The notes: a model not told the origin generated them from the sequence alone. 64,000 nt of DNA from Pelobium manganitolerans (GCF_003609575.1 NZ_MBTA01000025.1:186001-250000), one strand, 5' to 3'; shown: positions 1 to 9,430, counted from the stretch's first letter. A program made the numbers and translations.

Positions 1-998
1 AAGCGCTATACCGTCATTCTAAAAATCAGACCGGATCAGGTTATGTCGTACAGACTGCCGGTAGAAATTTCAGGCGCACAGGTACCCATGAACTGCCAGA
101 TGCCATTGTCTTTGAAACCATAGAGGACTATATAACTTTTACAGGTTACAATAAGGAATGGAATGTTTTTCTGACAAATTACAATATTATTAAAAACAGC
201 ATTCCTTCATTGCATGATTGGGCTTTGCAGAATTGTTTATGGCTAACGAATAAGAATATCAATTGGAATGATGTACTTAAAGTTTGCCAGTATTTTATAA
301 AAACTCCAAGGCCTCAGCTTTATCTACGACAGCTGCCTATAGAAATACATACCAAATTCATTGAGGAAAATAATGCATTAATCCAATCTTTGCTTGATTA
401 TCTTATTCCCGACCAGATACGATCAGTAGGTCAAAAGCGTTTTGCAGAACGCTATTTTTTGAAATATGACGAGCCGCTTATCAGAATACGCATGCTGGAC
501 ATAGATCTGACCTGTTTTGGTAATTTCTCTGATATTAGTATCCCACTTTCTGATTTTGAAAAACTGGATATACCAGCAAGGAACATATTGATTACAGAGA
601 ATAAGATGAACTTTCTCACATTACCGGCCATGCCTTCTACAGTTGCTGTTTGGAGCGGCGGCGGATTTAATGTCAGTTACCTCAAAAATGTTCACTGGCT
701 GACGGAGAAGCGCATTTTATATTGGGGAGATATTGATGAACATGGTTTTCAAATTCTCCACCAGCTTAGAAGTTATTATCTAAGTACACAAAGCATCATG
801 ATGGACTGTAAAACTTTTGAGTATTTTTCGAAGTTTGCAGTAACAGGATCACGCAACAAATCTGAACGGCTTTCGTTACTAAACAATGAAGAACACAACC
901 TTTTTGAAAAATTAAAACAAATAGATAATAACAGGTTGGAGCAGGAAAAAATTTCTCAGAGGTATGTCGAAGAATATTTAAAAAGCCTTCTACCATAA
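1..998 (+). CDS. jetD: Wadjet defence protein JetD, 3' part (5' end outside window)
   Basis: The reading frame is open from the first complete codon at base 3, so the start lies upstream of the window; about 331 codons are visible. The C-terminal half shows the DUF2220 signature of JetD: ITENKMNF, a glycine-rich VWSGGGF stretch and YWGDIDEHGF, the acidic cluster of its TOPRIM-like nuclease fold. The N-terminal part (TGSGYVVQTAG, then RRTGTHELPD) fits the DUF3322 domain. In Wadjet, JetABC form an SMC-like complex that recognises small circular DNA and JetD cuts it. jetABC would be expected just upstream, outside the window. The gene lies left of the repeats near 1350, so it may belong to the host or a neighbouring island. 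Family call is strong; membership of a full Wadjet locus is inference. Confidence 0.82.
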   Translation, partial: ALYRHSKNQTGSGYVVQTAGRNFRRTGTHELPDAIVFETIEDYITFTGYNKEWNVFLTNYNIIKNSIPSLHDWALQNCLWLTNKNINWNDVLKVCQYFIKTPRPQLYLRQLPIEIHTKFIEENNALIQSLLDYLIPDQIRSVGQKRFAERYFLKYDEPLIRIRMLDIDLTCFGNFSDISIPLSDFEKLDIPARNILITENKMNFLTLPAMPSTVAVWSGGGFNVSYLKNVHWLTEKRILYWGDIDEHGFQILHQLRSYYLSTQSIMMDCKTFEYFSKFAVTGSRNKSERLSLLNNEEHNLFEKLKQIDNNRLEQEKISQRYVEEYLKSLLP

Positions 999-1260
999 AA
1001 GCTTTCAGCAGAAATAAGAAATATGGAAGAACTTGCATTAAGTAATAGTACAATGCATCGTTTAATAGAATTAACACGATAACATTTAATAGAATTACAA
1101 CAAATTCCCGAACGCATTATTAAATGATCGTAAATTTTTAATAAAGTCGCTAGCTCGATGTTTTAGATGTTTACAATTCACTTAGTAGTCTTAAGTCCGC
1201 TAAAAAGTGGTTCGAGTTTTGTACCACAGGGTTCACGGAGTAACCTCCAAACAAGCACAA

Positions 1261-1286
1261 AGCCACTTGAAAAAGTGGCTTTTTTG
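1261..1286 (+). terminator. Rho-independent terminator-like hairpin
   Basis: A perfect 8-base stem (AGCCACTT / AAGTGGCT) with a GAAA loop is followed by a T run. It sits after jetD and before the integrase. A similar hairpin plus T run lies at the other end of the island (63786-63817). Confidence 0.7.
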
Positions 1287-1347
1287 CTTTCCAAGGCACA
1301 TTTCTCAAAAATTTCAGTACAAACAAATCCAAAGGAAACCAACCAAA

Positions 1348-1420
1348 TCGGTTACCTATTCGGTTACCGGTCGCTTCTTCCGAAATTAGGTAACCGAATT
1401 CAAGATTAGGTAACTGAATT
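1348..1420. repeat. Left-end GGTTACC repeats, candidate integrase arm sites
   Basis: Two copies in plus orientation at 1350-1356 and 1362-1368 are spaced 12 bases start to start. Two inverted copies follow, TTAGGTAACCGAATTC at 1386-1401 and TTAGGTAACTGAATT at 1406-1420. The plus-oriented pair reads GGTTACCTATTCGGTTACC and recurs with 17 of 19 matches at 63692-63710, again with 12-base spacing. Clustered short repeats next to an integrase gene and again at the far end are what arm-type binding sites of a tyrosine recombinase look like. The role is inferred; the repeats themselves are seen. Confidence 0.6.
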
Positions 1421-1473
1421 ATTTGAATTCCATTATTTAAAGAGCTGATTTTCAAAATTTAAAATTTGAAATC

Positions 1474-2721
1474 ATGAAAATTAATGAAGATTTATCGGTA
1501 CTGTTTTGGTTATTCAAGGCGAAGAAGACGAAAGATGGAATGATTCCAATTTACGTTCGGATCACCATAAAAGGTGTGCGCGAGGATTTTTCCTCGGGAA
1601 AGAAGATTCATGCAGACTATTGGGATGATGAGAACGGGAAAGCAAAATCCTCCTGCCCGGATGCCAAGCAGATCAATAGTTATATCCGCAAAACTCAGGT
1701 TGAGCTTGAGAAGCACTATGAGCGCTTGAAAGGCGACAATGAGGTGATAACACCAAAAATGGTTAGGGAGGCTTATCAGCCCGCTCCAGTTAACAAAAAA
1801 ACGCTCATGCAAGCCTTTGTTTTTCACAATAGCTTATTCAGCCAACTTGTGGAAAAGGGAAAAGGATCTCCCGCTACCCTAAAGCGCTATGAAAGGCTCA
1901 AGGGAAAAGTAGAAGGTTTTCTAACTAAAAAGTTTAAGGTTGAGGATATACCATTGGAGGACATTGAATATGCAACTGCCACAAAATTCTACCACTATCT
2001 CTTGATGAATGATATTGATGAAAATACTGCAATGAAGTATGTGAAGACTTTAAAGCAGGTTATTAAAAAGGTTGTGGATCACGGTTGGATCAAGTACAAT
2101 CCTATTGCTGGGTTTAAATGTCCGTATAAAGACCCCGACAGAGATTATCTCGAAATGAAAGAAATCTTGTCTATTTACAAAAAGGAAATCGAAATAGAAC
2201 GTGTAGCCACCGTTAGGGACGTTTATATTTTCTGTTGCTTTACAGGCTTTGCTTATGAAACGGTTTACAGCCTTCAATACGAAAATATCTTTACCGGAGT
2301 AGATGGACGCCTCTGGATTTCAAAAGACAGAGCTAAATCAGGAACCGAAGAAACTGTTCCTCTTCTTCCCATTGCCATTGAGATTATAGAGAGGTATAGG
2401 AATCACCCGTATTGCCTGGAGAACGATAAGTTGCTTCCGGTTAATTGCAATCAGCGATACAATGCATACTTAAAAGAAATCGCCGATTTATGTGGCATTA
2501 AAAAGAATCTGACAACCCATACAGCCCGGCATACATTTGCAACAACCGTTACACTTGAAAATGATGTCCCGATTGAAACTGTAAGTAAAATGCTCGGACA
2601 CAAGGATATCCGTACAACTCAGATCTATGCAAAGATCACTAAGCGCAAAATGAGTAATAATATGAAGGATCTGCAGGAAAAGCTATTCTGTGAGGAGGGA
2701 TTTTTAAGAACAGCATTATAG
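1474..2721 (+). CDS. Tyrosine recombinase / integrase of the element
   Basis: 415 aa site-specific recombinase, expected to integrate and excise the element at the chromosome. Order: an N-terminal arm-binding region (about residues 1-100) with the opening FWLFKAKKTKDGMIPIYVRI typical of Bacteroidota integrases; a SAM-like core-binding domain (about 105-205); and the catalytic domain. Catalytic residues seen: H349 and R352 in HTARH, H376 in LGHKD and Y385 in QIYAKI. The first arginine is replaced in FTGFAYETVYSL, a change also common in CTnDOT-type integrases. It lies immediately inside the GGTTACC repeats and transcribes into the island. A DUF1016 gene follows after 7 bases. The call is firm; the attachment site was not identified. 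Confidence 0.93.
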   Translation: MKINEDLSVLFWLFKAKKTKDGMIPIYVRITIKGVREDFSSGKKIHADYWDDENGKAKSSCPDAKQINSYIRKTQVELEKHYERLKGDNEVITPKMVREAYQPAPVNKKTLMQAFVFHNSLFSQLVEKGKGSPATLKRYERLKGKVEGFLTKKFKVEDIPLEDIEYATATKFYHYLLMNDIDENTAMKYVKTLKQVIKKVVDHGWIKYNPIAGFKCPYKDPDRDYLEMKEILSIYKKEIEIERVATVRDVYIFCCFTGFAYETVYSLQYENIFTGVDGRLWISKDRAKSGTEETVPLLPIAIEIIERYRNHPYCLENDKLLPVNCNQRYNAYLKEIADLCGIKKNLTTHTARHTFATTVTLENDVPIETVSKMLGHKDIRTTQIYAKITKRKMSNNMKDLQEKLFCEEGFLRTAL

Positions 2722-2728
2722 GTGAATT

Positions 2729-3781
2729 ATGGGAACTATCAATAACACACTTCTTCATTCCGTATCTCTTTTAATTGAAGAGTCGAGAAAGGTATTGGTA
2801 AGAAACGTAAATACTACAATGGTATTTACCTACTTCCACGTTGGGAGGATGATCGTTGAAGAAGAACAGCAAGGTAGCCAAAGAGCAGCATACGCCGAAT
2901 CGATAATATCCGAATTAAGTACCCATCTCACCCGGGAGTATGGGAAGGGGTTCTCGAAACGGAACTTAGAGTATTTTAGGCAGTTCTATCTCTTATACAG
3001 AAGTAAGATTGCGCAATCGCTGATTGCGCAATCTAAACAATCAGCTGAGCCGTCTTCCATTGCGCAATCACTGAGTGCGTTTTCTGAGGTATTTCGATTA
3101 AGCTGGACTCACTACATTCACTTGATGAAGATTGAAGATTCTGAGGAAAGAAAATTCTATGAGATTGAAGCCATTTCAAACAACTGGTCTGTAAGAGAGC
3201 TACAACGGCAATTCAGCTCTTCACTTTTTGAACGGCTGGTTCTAAGCAAGAATAAAGCTAGCATTAAAGACCTCTCTTCAGTTGGCAACGTCCTTGAAAA
3301 GCCTTTTGACGCTTTAAAAACACCTTTTGTTCTCGAGTTTTTAAATCTGAAAGAAAGTGAATCTTATTCCGAAAGCGATTTGGAAACCGCTATAATCAAT
3401 AAGCTTGAGCATTTTATGATGGAGCTTGGTAAGGGATTTTTATTTGAAGGGCGACAACGACGGATTACGCTTGTCGGTGACCACTTTTATATAGATCTCG
3501 TGTTTTATAATCGGTTACTAAAGTGCTTCGTCTTAATTGACTTAAAAATTGGAAAGCTTAGCCATCAGGATTTAGGACAAATGCAGATGTACGTTAATTA
3601 CTATGACCGCAAGATTAAGTTACCTGACGAGAAAAACACCATTGGTATTGTCTTATGTAAGGAGGAGAATAAGGCAGTTGTAGAATTTACCTTACCCCTG
3701 AACAACGAACAAATTTTTGCGAAGGAGTATAAGTTGTATCTACCAAGTAAAGAGGATCTAAGGAAGCAACTGGAGGTGTAA
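2729..3781 (+). CDS. DUF1016 / YhcG-type PD-(D/E)XK nuclease family protein
   Basis: 350 aa. The N-terminal DUF1016 helical domain (RNLEYFRQFYLLY, then LSWTHYIHLM) is followed by the C-terminal YhcG-type PD-(D/E)XK nuclease domain; its core is visible as YIDLVFYNRLLKCFVLIDLK, with D and the D-x-K pair. These proteins are frequent on genomic islands and often sit next to restriction-modification genes; their exact role is not settled. The gene starts 7 bases after the integrase and is probably co-transcribed. Between the two domains there is a low-complexity stretch where IAQS occurs three times, encoded by a repeated palindrome (see 3007-3069). No methylase or specificity subunit is nearby. 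Confidence 0.85.
   Translation: MGTINNTLLHSVSLLIEESRKVLVRNVNTTMVFTYFHVGRMIVEEEQQGSQRAAYAESIISELSTHLTREYGKGFSKRNLEYFRQFYLLYRSKIAQSLIAQSKQSAEPSSIAQSLSAFSEVFRLSWTHYIHLMKIEDSEERKFYEIEAISNNWSVRELQRQFSSSLFERLVLSKNKASIKDLSSVGNVLEKPFDALKTPFVLEFLNLKESESYSESDLETAIINKLEHFMMELGKGFLFEGRQRRITLVGDHFYIDLVFYNRLLKCFVLIDLKIGKLSHQDLGQMQMYVNYYDRKIKLPDEKNTIGIVLCKEENKAVVEFTLPLNNEQIFAKEYKLYLPSKEDLRKQLEV
3007..3069. repeat. Triplicated GATTGCGCAATC palindrome inside the DUF1016 gene
   Basis: The perfect 12-base palindrome GATTGCGCAATC occurs at 3007-3018 and 3022-3033, and 11 bases of it recur at 3059-3069. All are in the same codon phase and encode the repeated IAQS tetrapeptide in the linker between the two protein domains. 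Length variation by slippage is plausible. Confidence 0.75.
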
Positions 3782-3800
3782 GTGCAGCAACCTATTCAGT

Positions 3801-4096
3801 TTAGATTAGAGGGAATGTGTGGCTATTGAATAAAAACGATTTGGATTTAGGAACGTCCCTTCCTAACATATCATGGATTATACTTATAAAAAAACTGAAC
3901 TTATCAATAATTTCGGTATTTCGAGTGGCGATTTGCAGAACAGTATATTCCGAAAATTCGAAGATCGATACAATTGATGCTTTGTCTTATTGTATTTCTT
4001 TCTGATCGTTTGCAGCAGTCGGCAACCAGAACGCTCACTTCTTCCGGTAATCAGCATCACATCTTTTGGGTAGATACAAATTCTTTCAGTTATCAT
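3801..4096 (-). pseudogene. Frameshifted small protein (YPKD...TGxSxR family)
   Basis: From an ATG at 4096 the minus strand reads MITERICIYPKDVMLITGRS and continues to NKTKHQ. This resembles a small Bacteroidota mobile-element protein family whose opening pattern I recall as ERI-YPKD---ITGKS-R---KHQ-VSI-EF. After KHQ the frame drifts into unrelated residues, while the next frame continues as IVSIFEFSEYTVLQ, matching the expected -VSI-EF-EYT-L- pattern. A single-base change near 3990 best explains this. The reading-frame end (3801) is the stop of the second frame and may overrun the true end. Family identity rests on memory of the pattern; function is unknown. Confidence 0.45.
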
Positions 4097-4135
4097 AGCT
4101 TTAGAATTAAAGACGCAAGGTGAAAAAAAGCTAAA

Positions 4136-4167
4136 TTTTTGAATGGACATTTTTTAAAGTGTACCTC
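4136..4167. repeat. Direct repeat A flanking the copper cassette
   Basis: The stretch starting TTTTTGAATGGACATTTTTT matches 11345-11376 at 29 of 32 positions, in the same orientation. The two copies lie just outside the two ends of the copper operon (4206-11207). Copy B sits upstream of a decayed HTH gene and may be its promoter region; copy A lies upstream of the decayed gene ending at 3801. Confidence 0.6.
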
Positions 4168-4205
4168 AGTCAGGATCATGGTTTCGTGGTAAAATATTAG
4201 GGTTC

Positions 4206-6254
4206 CTATAAGCTTCTTCTCAGCAGCTGGGCGTTGATGGCGACAATAATGGTGCTTAAACTCATTAATACAGCCCCAGCTGCGGGACTAAGAATAAATG
4301 AGGGATATAAAATGCCTGCAGCAAGTGGGATTGCTACAACGTTATATCCTACCGCCCACACCAGGTTCTGAATCATTTTACTGTAAGTTGCTCTGCCAAA
4401 GCGAATCATGGCAGTTACATCACGAGGGTCGCTGTTTACAAGAATAATATCAGCTGTTTCCGCTGCCACGTCTGTTCCGGAACCGACAGCGATGCCGACG
4501 TTAGCCTGAGCCAGGGCGGGAGCGTCGTTCACCCCGTCTCCCGTCATAGCTACAATTTCCTGTTTTTGCTGAAACTCCAGCACTTTTTGTTGCTTCTGAT
4601 CAGGAAGAACGTTAGCCAGGAAGCCATCCATTCCCAGTTGTTTTGCTACCGCGGCAGCAATTTGTTCGTTATCACCTGTCAGTAAATAGGATTTTATTCC
4701 CATGGATCTTAGCTCATCTACTGCCTGGCGGGAAGTAGGCCTGATTGTGTCTGCCAGAGTAATTATACCAACCGGCTTCCCTTCAATTAGTACAAAATTG
4801 AGCGTCTCCAGCGACTGGTTGATCTGTGGGGGGATTTCCGGCAGCGCCTGACCATTTCCTTTAAAATAATTCGGACCGGCTGCAACCACCTTCCTGTCTT
4901 TAACCCATGCCGAAACACCTATCCCGGGAAAGTACTCAAAACCGGATGAGGGCCATAGCTCCAACCCTTTTTCCTTCAGCAGTGTCAAAACTCCTCTGGC
5001 AATATAATGCTCAGAGTGCTGCTGGATAGCCGCAGCGTTCTGAAGGATCTCATTTTCCGAGAACTGAGGGTCAAGAGAAATAACCTGCTGAACCTTGTGT
5101 GCACCTTCGGTAAGCGTTCCGGTTTTGTCATAGATGACGAGGGTTAATTTCCTGGCATTTTCAAAGGCAGTACGATTGCGGATCAGAAGGCCTCTGGTAG
5201 CCGCTCTGGAGGTAGAAATGGCAACCACCAAAGGAATGGCAACGCCGAGCGCATGCGGACAGGAAGTAACCATCACGGTCACCATTCTCTCGAGCGCAAA
5301 TGCAAGGTCGCCTTCTTTTCCAAACCAGTAAATAAAAGTACCCGTACCAACAGCGAGGGAGATATAGGTGAGCCATTTGGCTACGGTATTTGCCAGATTT
5401 TGCGTCCTTGATTTCGTGGCCTGAGCCGTCTGAACCATATCTATTACCTTATTAAGGTAGCTCTCTTTTCCCGTTCCGGTAACAAGAACTTTTATCGATC
5501 CGTCGCCGTTGATTGATCCCCCAATCACCGGATCCTCTGTCTCCTTATTTACAGGAACACTCTCGCCGGTAAGCATACTTTCGTTAATTGAAGAATGGCC
5601 TTCAGTTATTTTCCCATCTGCAGGAATTTTCTCGCCGGGTTTGATCTCGATCAGATCCCCCTTCTTTAAATTGCTGAGGGGAATATCAACCAGGGAACCC
5701 TCCCGATAGACATGCACATCCGAAGGAAGCAAAGCAACCAGTGATTCCAATGCCCGGGAAGCAGCCAGTTGAGATCGCATCTCAAAATAATGTCCCAGCA
5801 GCATAATGTCGATCAGGGTAGCCAGTTCCCAGAAGAAATCCATTCCCTTTAAACCAAGAACGACTGCGGCACTATAGGCAAAAGCAGCCGTAATAGCTAT
5901 GCCGATCAGGGTCATCATACCCGGATTAACCCTTTTTAGCTCACGATACATTCCGACCAGAAACGGTTTCCCTCCGTACAGAAAAATGATCAGACCCAAA
6001 CCAGCCAAAACAAAACTATCACCGGGAAAAGCAATGCGATAACCGAACCAAAGCTGAACCATTTCCGACAGAAGGATCACCGGGATGGTGAGCGCGAGGC
6101 AGATCCAAAACCTTCTTAGAAAATCTTCTGTATGATGCCCGGCATGTTCGTCATGGGCACTGTGCTCTGCAGTTCCACGATCTCCAGGCTTTTTAATCTG
6201 TTTCCCATGCTGCTCATGCTGGTGGTGTTCGGAATGGTGATGCTGATGGTTCAT
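4206..6254 (-). CDS. copB: Copper-exporting P1B-type ATPase (CopB-like, CPH motif)
   Basis: 682 aa inner-membrane pump that uses ATP to move copper out of the cytoplasm. The first 40 residues are histidine-rich ([16 protein letters not shown]), a hallmark of the CopB branch. The transmembrane metal site reads SCPHALG with C332-P333-H334, the P1B-3 type, instead of CPC. Also visible are the TGES actuator loop, the phosphorylated D376 in DKTGTLT, and GDGVNDAP of the hinge. There is no N-terminal CXXC heavy-metal domain, as expected for this branch. It is the last gene of the minus-strand copper operon, 80 bases after the multicopper oxidase. Cu(II)/Cu(I) preference cannot be read from the sequence. 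Confidence 0.93.
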   Translation of the reverse strand: MNHQHHHSEHHQHEQHGKQIKKPGDRGTAEHSAHDEHAGHHTEDFLRRFWICLALTIPVILLSEMVQLWFGYRIAFPGDSFVLAGLGLIIFLYGGKPFLVGMYRELKRVNPGMMTLIGIAITAAFAYSAAVVLGLKGMDFFWELATLIDIMLLGHYFEMRSQLAASRALESLVALLPSDVHVYREGSLVDIPLSNLKKGDLIEIKPGEKIPADGKITEGHSSINESMLTGESVPVNKETEDPVIGGSINGDGSIKVLVTGTGKESYLNKVIDMVQTAQATKSRTQNLANTVAKWLTYISLAVGTGTFIYWFGKEGDLAFALERMVTVMVTSCPHALGVAIPLVVAISTSRAATRGLLIRNRTAFENARKLTLVIYDKTGTLTEGAHKVQQVISLDPQFSENEILQNAAAIQQHSEHYIARGVLTLLKEKGLELWPSSGFEYFPGIGVSAWVKDRKVVAAGPNYFKGNGQALPEIPPQINQSLETLNFVLIEGKPVGIITLADTIRPTSRQAVDELRSMGIKSYLLTGDNEQIAAAVAKQLGMDGFLANVLPDQKQQKVLEFQQKQEIVAMTGDGVNDAPALAQANVGIAVGSGTDVAAETADIILVNSDPRDVTAMIRFGRATYSKMIQNLVWAVGYNVVAIPLAAGILYPSFILSPAAGAVLMSLSTIIVAINAQLLRRSL

Positions 6255-6334
6255 ACGAAAAACTTGAACTTAAAAGTGAGGAACGGCTGCTGATTTTCCT
6301 GTTCCTGAACCTCTTGCCATAGAAGAAGGTCAGA

Positions 6335-8968
6335 TCAGTAGGTGACCGTCAAACCAGCGCCGTATCCCATATCGCTATCATAGTGTGTAGACAATGAAAA
6401 ATATTTCGTTAAGACGTATCGCAGCCCTCCCATAAATTCCCGGTCGGTATTCCCCATCAGTGTGGCTCTTAGGCGGTTGGTTACAGGAATATCCTCTCGC
6501 CTTAACTGGAACCGTAGCTTTCCCTTGCTGTCGATACGGAACTCTGAGTTAACGAGCATAGGAAGCGTATACTGGATACCCGCAACGAAGGCTTTCCGGT
6601 TATTCTGATTGGTGCGCTGACCGAACATATTCTTTTCGGTTTCATTCTCAACATTGTTTTTATGGTAGTCGAAGCCGATGAAAGGAAAGAGCCACTGCAT
6701 TTTGCCAAAGAAGCGACCGAAGTAGGTTTCGCTCTCATATCCATATTTTGATTTTATTCCCAGGCGCCACTCGGTAGACAAGCGATAACGGGTATTGTTG
6801 AAGGCCGCTTCCCCATCGCTGCCATTGCTTTCCAATCCCACATTGGTCATGAAGTAGTACATGTTGCTGTTTTCTTTCACGAACATACGGCGGGCCCGGG
6901 CAGGGTCGGGAAGTTCAGGGTTTGGGGGCGAATTCACATAACTGAAGACGCGTCCCATACCGCTCATCATATGATAAAGGATGTGGCAATGGAAAAACCA
7001 GTCGCCGCTTTCTGAGGCTGCGAATTCAATCGTATCTGTCTCCATCGGCATAATATCGATAACATTCTTCATTGGAGCGTATTCTCCCTGCTTATTCACT
7101 ACTCTGAAATCGTGACCATGCAGGTGCATGGGATGCCGCATCATGGAATTGTTGAACTGGATAATCCGTACGTTTTCCCCTTTTTTAATCAGGATCTTGT
7201 CGGATTCGCCTACTGTTTTATTATCGATCGTCCATACGTAACGATTCATGTTGCCCGTTAGCTCGAACCGGAATTCCCGCCATGGGCCTTCCTTTAAAGT
7301 TGTTTTTTCAGTCGCCCGAAGCATTCCATAATTCAGGGTAACCATATCAGAACCGGTGCCAGCATTCATGTCATGGCCTTCGTGCCCCGCAGGCTGAGGC
7401 ATCTGATGTCCTTCGTGTCCCTGCATCTCTCGGGGAGCTTTCCTCGTGGTGTCCGCTTCCTTAGACTTGTCCATGTTGTGCATGTCATGGCCTTCGTCAG
7501 CCGGCATCCCGTTTTCTTCGCCCGTAGCTTCCGGATACATCACTGAATTCATATCCATCTGCTGGTTACTCATCTGCATCCCCATGGGCTCCATGTCCCC
7601 ATTCATTTTCATCATGCCATTCATCATCTTCATGCCCTCGAAGTACTTCAGTTTCCCTAAAGGTTTTGCGGGCATCTTCATCCCGCTACCAAGCCAGAGA
7701 GAGGTGGATTGTGTCCGGTCTTCCGCAGTCGCCAAAAATTCGTAGGTCATATTTTCAGGAATGGTCACAATGATATCGTAAGTTTCAGCAGTGGCAATAA
7801 TTAGACGATCTACCTCTACGGGCTGCACATCATTCCCATCGTTCGCCACCACGGTCATTTTTCCTCCGGAATAGGTCAGCCAGAAATAGCTGGAAGCACC
7901 GCCGTTCACTACCCGGAGCTTGACCTTATCGCCGGCTTTGAACTGAGGAGCCTCGGCAATGGGCTTGCCATTGGTGAGGAAGCGATCGTAGGCTACGTCA
8001 CTCACATCCATGGCGGTCATCCGCTTCCATTCGTTAATCAGCTTCGTTTTAAAATAGCCCTTTCTGATCGCCTCCCAGTAACTCTGGGTGGACCCTTTTC
8101 TTATGGCAAACCAGTCTGTAGCATTATGCAGCGATCTGTTTACTTCCATAGGGTTCATATCAGTCCAGTCGCTTAACACGATTGGAATTGCAGGAATGGA
8201 TGGTTCGTTCGGTTTATTAAAGATCAGCGCGCCATACATGCCGCTCTGTTCCTGCAGTTCAGTGTGACTGTGATACCAGTAGGTTCCGTTCTGAATGACG
8301 GGAAACTTATACACATAGGTTGAATGAGGCTTAATCGGCATTTGAGTAAGATAGGGTACCCCGTCGAAACGATTGGGCAGGAACACTCCATGCCAGTGAA
8401 TGGAGGTTTCCATATGCATCATATTATGCACATAAATCTCAGCGGTATCTCCCTGGGTAAAAGTTAAGGTCGGGGCAGGAATACTACCGTTAATTGCCAC
8501 CCCCTTCCTGTTTTTTCCGGTGAAATTGACTATTGTATCGTTCACATACAGATCGTAGCGTACCGTTTTAGGCTTATAGGTGAGTCCTGGTTTTTCAACT
8601 TTGTGTCCGGCTTTTGGAACTGGGCGTGCTTTTTCCACCGGATTTTGAACCGGCATCTGTTCTTTCTGTAGTGGCGTGGCTTTCGCAGGTGGCTGTTTTT
8701 TTACAGGAGCAGGTTTGCTTACTTTTTTCGGCTGCTGCTTTTTGGGTTCTGCCGGCTTAGCGGGCGCGCTCCGCTTTGCTGTTTTCTTAACCAGTTCCAT
8801 CCCGCACTTCGGGCATCTGCCCGGCTTATTACTGATCACTTCAGGATGCATTGGACAGGTATAAACCTCTTGTCGTACAAGCAGTGCTGACTGATCAGAA
8901 GTTTGCCCGAAAAGTGCCACAGAGGAAAAAGTAAATACCAGATAGATGAGTAGTGTTTTCATGATCAT
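6335..8968 (-). CDS. copA: Multicopper oxidase (CopA type) with C-terminal outer-membrane-like region
   Basis: 877 aa, exported (signal peptide ending around FSSVALFGQ). Order: signal peptide; a metal-binding YHS-like module (about 35-65: TCPMHPEVISNKPGRCPKCG); a Lys/Pro-rich linker; then a three-domain laccase-type oxidase with copper ligands in HWHGVFLPN, YWYHSHTE, HPMHLHGHDF and FFHCHILYHMMSGMG. A Met/His-rich insertion (about 445-540) is typical of periplasmic CopA and would bind Cu(I). The last 190 or so residues (from about FVKENSNMYYF) lack oxidase motifs and show alternating aromatic strands like the CopB outer-membrane barrel, ending in GLTVTY. So oxidase and a CopB-like barrel appear fused. 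It lies one base downstream of the haem-binding gene. Confidence 0.9.
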   Translation of the reverse strand: MIMKTLLIYLVFTFSSVALFGQTSDQSALLVRQEVYTCPMHPEVISNKPGRCPKCGMELVKKTAKRSAPAKPAEPKKQQPKKVSKPAPVKKQPPAKATPLQKEQMPVQNPVEKARPVPKAGHKVEKPGLTYKPKTVRYDLYVNDTIVNFTGKNRKGVAINGSIPAPTLTFTQGDTAEIYVHNMMHMETSIHWHGVFLPNRFDGVPYLTQMPIKPHSTYVYKFPVIQNGTYWYHSHTELQEQSGMYGALIFNKPNEPSIPAIPIVLSDWTDMNPMEVNRSLHNATDWFAIRKGSTQSYWEAIRKGYFKTKLINEWKRMTAMDVSDVAYDRFLTNGKPIAEAPQFKAGDKVKLRVVNGGASSYFWLTYSGGKMTVVANDGNDVQPVEVDRLIIATAETYDIIVTIPENMTYEFLATAEDRTQSTSLWLGSGMKMPAKPLGKLKYFEGMKMMNGMMKMNGDMEPMGMQMSNQQMDMNSVMYPEATGEENGMPADEGHDMHNMDKSKEADTTRKAPREMQGHEGHQMPQPAGHEGHDMNAGTGSDMVTLNYGMLRATEKTTLKEGPWREFRFELTGNMNRYVWTIDNKTVGESDKILIKKGENVRIIQFNNSMMRHPMHLHGHDFRVVNKQGEYAPMKNVIDIMPMETDTIEFAASESGDWFFHCHILYHMMSGMGRVFSYVNSPPNPELPDPARARRMFVKENSNMYYFMTNVGLESNGSDGEAAFNNTRYRLSTEWRLGIKSKYGYESETYFGRFFGKMQWLFPFIGFDYHKNNVENETEKNMFGQRTNQNNRKAFVAGIQYTLPMLVNSEFRIDSKGKLRFQLRREDIPVTNRLRATLMGNTDREFMGGLRYVLTKYFSLSTHYDSDMGYGAGLTVTY

Positions 8969-8969
8969 T

Positions 8970-9425
8970 TTAATTAAGGCTCGCCCGCACGCTGTCGATC
9001 CATTTCACTAAAAGCTCCTTTTCCTGCGAGCTAAGCCTTGCTTCGCTATGAATGATGGTGTAAGATGACAGAGGCATGGATCCGTCTTCGATACTTTCAG
9101 CCATCGACTTCAGCCTGCTTTTTCTCCGGCGGGCCGAATAGTCTTTAAACTCAGACAAATTCAGTTCCTCTTTTCCCTCTTCTATATGGGAAGACAGCCA
9201 CCAGCCGAAAGGTTGGATATAAGAATACCAGGGGTAATGGGTTGAATTGCTGTGGCAGTCGTAACATGCTTTGCCAAGGATAGTCTTCACATTGGGAGGC
9301 ATTGGATAAACACGGAAAATGTCAGCCGATGTCTCCGGTGCTGTGTTGTTTTTTGAAGACTGAAAAAGCTGCATAACAACAAATACAACAACCAGAATCA
9401 GCAATATTTTCGTTTTAAGGCCCAT
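8970..9425 (-). CDS. Haem-binding domain protein, membrane anchored
   Basis: 151 aa with one N-terminal membrane segment (about residues 4-22, ILLILVVVFVVMQLF) and a periplasmic haem-binding domain. The CXXCH haem attachment motif is in KACYDCHSNSTHYPWYSYIQ, the signature of the haem_bd family. These small proteins often sit with cytochrome peroxidases or copper oxidases in Bacteroidota. Here it is inside the copper operon, 5 bases after the DUF3347 gene and 1 base before the multicopper oxidase. A role in electron transfer for the oxidase is inferred from the position only. Confidence 0.8.
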   Translation of the reverse strand: MGLKTKILLILVVVFVVMQLFQSSKNNTAPETSADIFRVYPMPPNVKTILGKACYDCHSNSTHYPWYSYIQPFGWWLSSHIEEGKEELNLSEFKDYSARRRKSRLKSMAESIEDGSMPLSSYTIIHSEARLSSQEKELLVKWIDSVRASLN

Positions 9426-9430
9426 GCCTG

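Larger units (their letters stand above)
999..1473. other. Intergenic left boundary of the island
   Basis: 475 bases between jetD and the integrase with no convincing gene; the open frames here contradict each other on the two strands. It holds a terminator-like hairpin (1261-1286) and a set of GGTTACC-type repeats (1348-1420) just before the integrase. A short inverted repeat (GTGGT...ACCAC, about 1207-1227) is also present. I looked for a tRNA 3' end as an attachment site and did not find a convincing one. Confidence 0.5.

Noticed and set aside
1141-1260. Possible tRNA 3' end (GTGGTTCGAGTTTTG...) as left attachment site
   Set aside because: The T-loop-like string has no matching T stem directly after it and no acceptor stem partner; no common core with the right end was found.
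2729-3781. Restriction-modification system around the DUF1016 gene
   Set aside because: No methylase, specificity or restriction subunit gene is adjacent; the gene stands with the integrase only.
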